Below are positions 13,411-16,896 of a DNA stretch of 16,896 nucleotides, piece by piece. The DNA lies in contig JAEXXY010000043.1 in the NCBI GenBank assembly GCA_023451855.1, positions 1-16,896 of the forward strand, in the 5' to 3' direction. Under the pieces are notes generated by a model that did no database searches, was not told the origin of the DNA, and worked only from the letters and a program-made list of their open reading frames with translations. How positions within the stretch are numbered: position 1 is the first letter of the stretch; each line of letters starts with the position of its first letter. Origin of the DNA: Actinomycetes bacterium (lineage in GTDB: Bacteria; Actinomycetota; Actinomycetes; Actinomycetales; Dermatophilaceae). A program made the position numbers and the translations under genes.

Positions 13411-13923
13411 ATGTCTGTCATGCCGCGAACGGTCACTCGAGGTGTCGTGTTCGTCCATGCGGCGCCCACACCGCTGTGCCCGCATGTCCAGTGGGCCATC
13501 GAGGCCGTGCTCGACCAGCGCGTCGCGCTCGACTGGCTCGCCCAGCCGGCCGCGCCCCGGATGGTGCGCACCGAGCTGTCGTGGACGGCGCCTCCCGGCA
13601 CCGGTGCCCAGCTCGCCAGCGCCCTGCGCGGCTGGGACGGGCTGCGCTACGAGGTCACCGAGGACGCGTCGGTGGGCTGCGACGGCGCGCGGTGGTCCTA
13701 CACGCCGCGCCTCGGCATCCACCACACCATGACCTCCGTCTCCGGCGACGCCGTCATCCAGGAGGACCGGCTCCGTGAGGCGATCCTGCGCACGCGCGGT
13801 GACGTCGAGGCGCTCCAGGACGAGATCGACCTGCTGCTCGGCGTGCCGTGGGACGAGGAGCTCGAGCCGTTCCGCTGGGCCGGCGACGGCGCACCCGTCC
13901 GCTGGCTGCACAAGGTCGGCTGA
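13411..13923 (+). CDS. DUF3145 family protein
   Basis: 170 residues, the usual length for this actinobacterial family. Recognised from GVVFVHAAPTPLCPHVQWAI, the segment LSWTAPPGTGAQLASALRGW, RYEVTEDASVGCDGARWSYT, and the C-terminal acidic/aromatic block PWDEELEPFRWAGDG. No signal peptide or membrane helix, so cytosolic; its biochemical role is unknown to me. The start is fixed by an excellent ribosome site, GGAGGAGG (13398-13405), 5 nt before the ATG. The open frame reaches further upstream, but that part lies in a hairpin-rich leader and does not resemble the family. A strong hairpin ends the unit downstream. Position near fabF may be conserved in this lineage, which could be checked by synteny. 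Confidence 0.9.
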   Translation: MSVMPRTVTRGVVFVHAAPTPLCPHVQWAIEAVLDQRVALDWLAQPAAPRMVRTELSWTAPPGTGAQLASALRGWDGLRYEVTEDASVGCDGARWSYTPRLGIHHTMTSVSGDAVIQEDRLREAILRTRGDVEALQDEIDLLLGVPWDEELEPFRWAGDGAPVRWLHKVG

Positions 13924-13973
13924 CACAGGCCTCTCGCCGCCCACGGCCTCCAGCGTGGTGACGGCGGGACGAC

Positions 13974-14006
13974 GAGGGCCCGGGCGGTTCGTGCTCCCGG
14001 GCCCTC
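13974..14006 (+). terminator. Terminator after the DUF3145 gene
   Basis: A perfect 11-bp stem GAGGGCCCGGG (13974-13984) with CCCGGGCCCTC (13996-14006) and an 11-nt loop, about 50 nt past the stop codon. Confidence 0.75.
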
Positions 14007-14166
14007 CTCGCGCCCCGTCGGCCTGCGTGCCCGCACGGCGGAAAACCAGTGGGCGGACGGGCGCCCGGCTGTCATCATCGATCGGGCGGCGCACTCCGGC
14101 TCCGACCTGCGCGCGTGTTCAGCACACGACCACCAGCACGACGAACCGGTGACGGGAGGACGAGAC

Positions 14167-14307
14167 ATGGCCACGACCCTGACCTGCAACGCGAAGCACC
14201 GCGGGTGCCTCGTCGATGGGTCGTACCCGTTCGCGGGCGAACGCCCCGTCGAGGGCCCCACCCCCGAGCATCCCCTTCGCGTCTCCGCCGACGTGCGCCG
14301 AGCCTGA
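14167..14307 (+). CDS. Small hypothetical protein (46 residues)
   Basis: An ORF from ATG 14167 to TGA 14305-14307 with a good ribosome site, GGGAGG (14154-14159), 7 nt upstream. The product begins MATTLTCNAKHRGCLVDG and has two cysteines, Cys7 and Cys14, in a C-x6-C spacing with an intervening Lys-His-Arg. The rest is Pro-rich (FAGERPVEGPTPEHPLRV). No family is recognised. It is followed 16 nt later by a strong hairpin and then, after a further 72 nt, by the HNH gene. Either it is a separately terminated small gene or its translation controls the downstream operon as a leader ORF. Coding is supported only by the ribosome site, start and placement, so confidence is moderate. Confidence 0.5.
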   Translation: MATTLTCNAKHRGCLVDGSYPFAGERPVEGPTPEHPLRVSADVRRA

Positions 14308-14322
14308 CCGCTCCCGCACACC

Positions 14323-14354
14323 GAGCCGCCACCGGATGTTCCGGTCGGCGGCTC
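14323..14354 (+). terminator. Hairpin between the small ORF and the HNH-WhiB operon
   Basis: A 13-bp stem (GAGCCGCC + ACCGG pairing with CCGGT + GGCGGCTC) with one bulged C at 14346 and the 5-nt loop ATGTT. It lies 16 nt past the small ORF's stop and 73 nt before the HNH start. It is either a simple terminator or an attenuator controlling read-through into HNH-whiB. Confidence 0.65.
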
Positions 14355-14426
14355 TTCGCATGTGTCCCCGACATCCCGCACGACCCACGCGCACACCGGC
14401 GCACGAGACGGAAGGAGCAGGCCGCC

Positions 14427-14963
14427 ATGACCCAGGTCGAGGTGTGGAACGCCGACGAGACGCTGCTGCACCGCGTCACGGTCCGGCACGCGATCGCGAT
14501 GATCTGGCGCGGCGTCGCGACGCCCGTGTCGGTGCACGACACCGAGTGCTTCGGCCCCTACCGGGTGCCGCTCGTCGTGCGGCTCGTGCGCTACGTCGAG
14601 CAGAAGTGGCTCTACAGCCGGACCCGGGCCACGTACTCGCGCGAGGGCGTGCTGCTGCGTGACCGCGGCCGGTGCGCCTACTGCGGCCGCTACGCCGCCA
14701 CGACGATGGACCACGTGCAGCCGCGTTCCCGAGGCGGGGCGACGTCGTGGGCCAACGCCGTCGCCGCCTGCGAGCCGTGCAACGCCCGCAAGGGCGACCG
14801 CACACCCGAGGAGGCCGGGATGCCGCTGCGCTGGCAGCCGTGCGTGCCCACCCGAGTCCAGCTGCACTTCGCGCGGGAGGCCTTTGGCTCAGCCGCCTGG
14901 CCCACCACGAGGGCCGGCATCACGACCACCGTCACGACCGCCGGGAAGGAGCCCGACCGATGA
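14427..14963 (+). CDS. HNH endonuclease family protein
   Basis: 178 residues. The C-terminal half is an HNH module with a structural zinc site: Cys83-x2-Cys86 (RCAYCG), the catalytic Asp95-His96 (TTMDHVQPRSRGG), Asn110 (SWANAV) and Cys115-x2-Cys118 (CEPCNARKG). The N-terminal 75 residues (EVWNADETLLHRVTVRHAIAMIWRGVATPV) resemble the lead-in of the actinobacterial HNH proteins that stand alone in genomes. Metal-dependent DNA nicking or cleavage is expected from the fold; the biological target is unknown. The ATG follows GAAGGAG (14411-14417) by 9 nt. Its stop overlaps the WhiB start (ATGA), giving tight translational coupling. No phage or restriction-modification genes surround it, so a housekeeping or repair-type role is as likely as a mobile one. 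Confidence 0.9.
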   Translation: MTQVEVWNADETLLHRVTVRHAIAMIWRGVATPVSVHDTECFGPYRVPLVVRLVRYVEQKWLYSRTRATYSREGVLLRDRGRCAYCGRYAATTMDHVQPRSRGGATSWANAVAACEPCNARKGDRTPEEAGMPLRWQPCVPTRVQLHFAREAFGSAAWPTTRAGITTTVTTAGKEPDR

Positions 14964-15328
14964 CCATGAACCGCACCACCCTTCGCCCCCGGTCCCTCGG
15001 GCAGGTCGGGCTCCGGCCCGGCACTCCCGCACCGGGGCCCGACTCGTGGACCTACCGTGCGGCGTCGGAGCACCCGTTCGACGTCGGCGTGGCACAGCCC
15101 CGCTGCACCACGCAGGACCCGGAGCTCTTCTGGCCGGCCACCCCCGCGGAGGCCGACGCCGCCCGGGCCGTCTGCCGCATGTGCCCTCTCGCCGAGGCCT
15201 GCCTCGCCGTCGCGACCCAGCGCCGCGAGTGGGGCGTCTGGGGCGGGCAGCTGCTCGCCAGGGGCAAGCCCACCGACGAGCTGCCGGGGAACGTGCGGCC
15301 CGAGGCCCACCGCGCCCGCATCGCCTGA
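14960..15328 (+). CDS. WhiB-like iron-sulfur transcriptional regulator
   Basis: 122 residues. The four [4Fe-4S] cluster cysteines are present: Cys49 (PRCTTQDPELFW), Cys72-x2-Cys75 and Cys81 (VCRMCPLAEACL). They are followed by the G(V/I)WGG turn at 92-96 (WGVWGGQLLARGK) and a basic C-terminal region. WhiB proteins are actinobacterial regulators that bind the primary sigma factor and sense O2 or NO through the cluster. The subtype cannot be fixed by eye. An N-terminal extension of about 40 residues precedes the core. The ATG overlaps the HNH stop by 4 nt and has AAGGAG (14946-14951) inside the HNH gene. Being second in an operon with an HNH nuclease is unusual and suggests joint regulation or autoregulation. 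Confidence 0.93.
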   Translation: MTMNRTTLRPRSLGQVGLRPGTPAPGPDSWTYRAASEHPFDVGVAQPRCTTQDPELFWPATPAEADAARAVCRMCPLAEACLAVATQRREWGVWGGQLLARGKPTDELPGNVRPEAHRARIA

Positions 15329-15375
15329 GGCATCAGGCGGCGGGCTGCAGCACTGAACGCCGGTGCCGACATGAA

Positions 15376-15457
15376 GAAGTGCCCACTCGACGACGGTGAA
15401 GTGCCCACTCGACGACAGTGAAGTGCCCACTCGACGACAGTGACGAGTGGGCACTTC
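15376..15457. repeat. Convergent terminator hairpin with one arm tandemly triplicated
   Basis: Three 22-bp tandem units (15376-15397, 15398-15419, 15420-15441) each begin GAAGTGCCCACTCGACGAC; they differ at one base (A or G). A single inverted arm, CGAGTGGGCACTTC (15444-15457), follows. Copy 3 (15420-15433) pairs with it in a perfect 14-bp stem and 10-nt loop, but copies 1 and 2 could pair equally well with longer loops. The element fills the space between the converging whiB and fabF genes, so a bidirectional terminator is the likely function. There are no varied spacers, so it is not CRISPR. The rest of the 144-nt gap shows nothing. Confidence 0.85.
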
Positions 15458-15472
15458 CTCGCGGCGGACGCG

Positions 15473-16723
15473 TCAGATGCTGCGGATCGCGAGGGCGACG
15501 TTGTGGCCGCCGAAACCGAACGAGTTGTTCAGGGCCGCGATGTCGCCGTCGGGCAGCTTCTGCGCCTGTCCGGTGACGACGTTGAGCGGGATCTCGGGGT
15601 CCTGGTCGTCGAGGTTGATCGTCGCCGGCACGAGCCGGTTGTAGATCGACTGGATCGTGATGACCGCCTCGAGCGCTCCGGCGGCACCGAGCAGGTGGCC
15701 GGTCATCGACTTCGTCGCCGTGACCGAGAGGTTGTCGGTGTGGTCGCCGAAGGCCCGCTTGATGGCGTTGTACTCGGCGACGTCACCGACCGGCGTCGAC
15801 GTCGCGTGCGCGTTGATGTGGATGATGTCGGACAGCGACAGGTCGGCCCGCTCGACGGCGTACTTCATGGCGCGCGCCGCACCAGAGCCGTTGGGCTCGG
15901 GGGCCGTGATGTGGTGGGCGTCGGCGGACATTCCGACGCTGGCGAGCTCGGCGTAGATCTTCGCGCCGCGGGCCCTCGCGTGCTCCTCGGACTCGAGGAC
16001 GATGACCGCCGCACCCTCGCCGAGCACGAAGCCGTCGCGGCCCGTGTCGTAGGGGCGCGAGGCCTTCTCCGGCTCGTCGTTGCGCGTCGAGAGGGCCTGC
16101 ATGGCCGCGAAGCCGGCGATCGGGAGAGCGTGTACGGCGGCCTCGGTGCCACCCGCGACGACGACGTCGGCGCGGCCGGTGCGGATCATGTCGATCGCGT
16201 AGCCCATGCTCTCGGCGCCCGACGCGCAGGCGCTGACCGTGGTGTGCGCGCCGGCACGAGCGCCGAGGTCGAGCGACACGGCCGCGGCCGGGCCGTTCGG
16301 CATGAGCATCGGGACGGCGAGCGGGTAGACGCGTCGGGGGCCCTTCTCCTTGAGCACGTCCCACTGGTCGAGCAGGGTCCACACGCCGCCGATGCCCGAG
16401 CCGATGGCGGCGCCGAGCCGCTCCGGGTCGATCTCGGGGGCGCCGGCGTCCGCCCAGGCCTCGCGGGCCGCGATGAGGGCGTACTGGCTCGACGGGTCGA
16501 GACGGCGGGTCTCGACCTTGGCGAGGACCTCGACGGGAGGCGTCGCGATGGTCGCGGCGAAGGTCACCGGAAGCTCGTACTTGGCGACCCAGTCGTAGTC
16601 CATCGGGCGGGCGCCGGAACGCCCCGCGAGCAGGGCCTCCCAGGTCTCGGGGGCCGTGCCGCCGAGGGGCGTCGTGGCGCCGAGACCGGTGACCACGACG
16701 CGTCGGTCGCGATTGGAGGTCAT
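15473..16723 (-). CDS. fabF: 3-oxoacyl-[acyl-carrier-protein] synthase II
   Basis: 416 residues, full length. It condenses malonyl-ACP with acyl-ACP in fatty-acid chain elongation, in the cytosol. The Cys-His-His triad is complete: Cys166 (VSACASGAESMGYA), His306 (HINAHATSTPVGD) and His343 (KSMTGHLLGAAGALEA, with Lys338). The C-terminal glycine loop NNSFGFGGHN is at 399-408. The N-terminus RRVVVTGLGATTPLG is typical. The ATG follows AGGAG (16732-16736 on the minus strand). In actinobacteria fabF usually follows fabD-fabH-acpP; those genes would lie beyond the right edge, and no acpP coding is visible in the 173 nt upstream. The gene ends 16 nt before the triplicated hairpin. Confidence 0.97.
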   Translation of the reverse strand: MTSNRDRRVVVTGLGATTPLGGTAPETWEALLAGRSGARPMDYDWVAKYELPVTFAATIATPPVEVLAKVETRRLDPSSQYALIAAREAWADAGAPEIDPERLGAAIGSGIGGVWTLLDQWDVLKEKGPRRVYPLAVPMLMPNGPAAAVSLDLGARAGAHTTVSACASGAESMGYAIDMIRTGRADVVVAGGTEAAVHALPIAGFAAMQALSTRNDEPEKASRPYDTGRDGFVLGEGAAVIVLESEEHARARGAKIYAELASVGMSADAHHITAPEPNGSGAARAMKYAVERADLSLSDIIHINAHATSTPVGDVAEYNAIKRAFGDHTDNLSVTATKSMTGHLLGAAGALEAVITIQSIYNRLVPATINLDDQDPEIPLNVVTGQAQKLPDGDIAALNNSFGFGGHNVALAIRSI

Positions 16724-16896
16724 GTGACGTGCTCCTGTCGAGTCAGGGTGTGCGGATGGTGCGTGAGGGCCGGCCGGTGCGGTCGGGCTGTGATGCGGAT
16801 GGTGCGGCGGTCGTGCTGGAGGTGGTGCGGGTGCTGCGGGTCGCGCCGGCCGTCGTGGGCCGGGCCCGGGGGGGGGCCCCCCCCCCCCCCCGCCCC
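16724..16896. other. Region upstream of fabF ending in G and C homopolymers
   Basis: No gene is supported here. A 13-nt direct repeat, TGCGGATGGTGCG, occurs at 16751-16763 and 16794-16806, within a stretch full of GGTGCGG-like words. The last bases are nine G (16868-16876) followed by fifteen C (16877-16891), then GCCCC. Such runs at the very end of a sequence are characteristic of a contig end with unreliable base calls. Confidence 0.6.

Noticed and set aside
14427..15328. HNH plus WhiB as part of a prophage or mobile island
   Set aside because: No integrase, terminase, portal or attachment repeats are present, base composition matches the surroundings, and core genes (DUF3145, fabF) lie directly on both sides.
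15376..15457. Possible CRISPR array
   Set aside because: The 22-bp units are contiguous with no variable spacers, and there are no cas genes; the inverted arm makes it a hairpin element.

Overview
The window is about 16.9 kb of very GC-rich DNA. Its gene content is typical of Actinomycetota: a WhiB-type Fe-S regulator, DUF3145 and DUF7144 proteins, a gluABCD-type amino-acid importer, dgt next to dnaG, and several TAnnnT promoters placed 6-7 nt before a start codon (leaderless transcripts). A Micrococcales member, perhaps of the Intrasporangiaceae/Dermatophilaceae group, is my best inference; the sequence alone does not fix genus or species. Most of the window is chromosomal core. I see no insertion sequence, integrase, phage structural gene or CRISPR array.

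Layout. Positions 1-5226 (+ strand): the end of a secreted or membrane-anchored protein; dgt (dGTPase); dnaG (primase) with a small conserved partner overlapping its stop codon; tRNA-Asn(GTT) with a strong terminator. Positions 5292-8815 (- strand): a four-gene ABC importer, gluA-gluB-gluC-gluD, with a terminator at its end and hairpins in its two intercistronic gaps. Positions 8894-11263 (- strand): an M23 (LytM) cell-wall peptidase with a long Pro/Thr tail, and upstream of it a winged-helix regulator. Positions 11250-12515 (+): a dienelactone-hydrolase-like protein divergent from that regulator, with overlapping promoters, then a four-helix DUF7144 membrane protein and a terminator. At 12548-12624 (-) is a tRNA with a CAT anticodon and an encoded CCA. 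Positions 12743-14006 (+): a stand-alone Rieske ferredoxin and a DUF3145 protein, each behind a hairpin-bearing leader. Positions 14167-15328 (+): a 46-residue small protein, an HNH endonuclease and a WhiB-like regulator, the last two overlapping by 4 nt. Positions 15376-15457: a terminator-like hairpin whose one arm is tandemly triplicated. Positions 15473-16723 (-): fabF. The final bases are G and C homopolymers and look like an assembly end.

Functionally the window mixes nucleotide-pool control and replication priming (dgt, dnaG), glutamate-type amino-acid uptake, cell-wall hydrolysis, fatty-acid elongation, and redox or Fe-S regulation (Rieske protein, WhiB). The least ordinary parts are the triplicated hairpin arm between whiB and fabF, the small ORF/HNH/WhiB cluster, the overlapping divergent promoters with an imperfect palindrome at 11250-11301, and the palindrome upstream of the M23 peptidase promoter. 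I found no clearly new multi-gene system.
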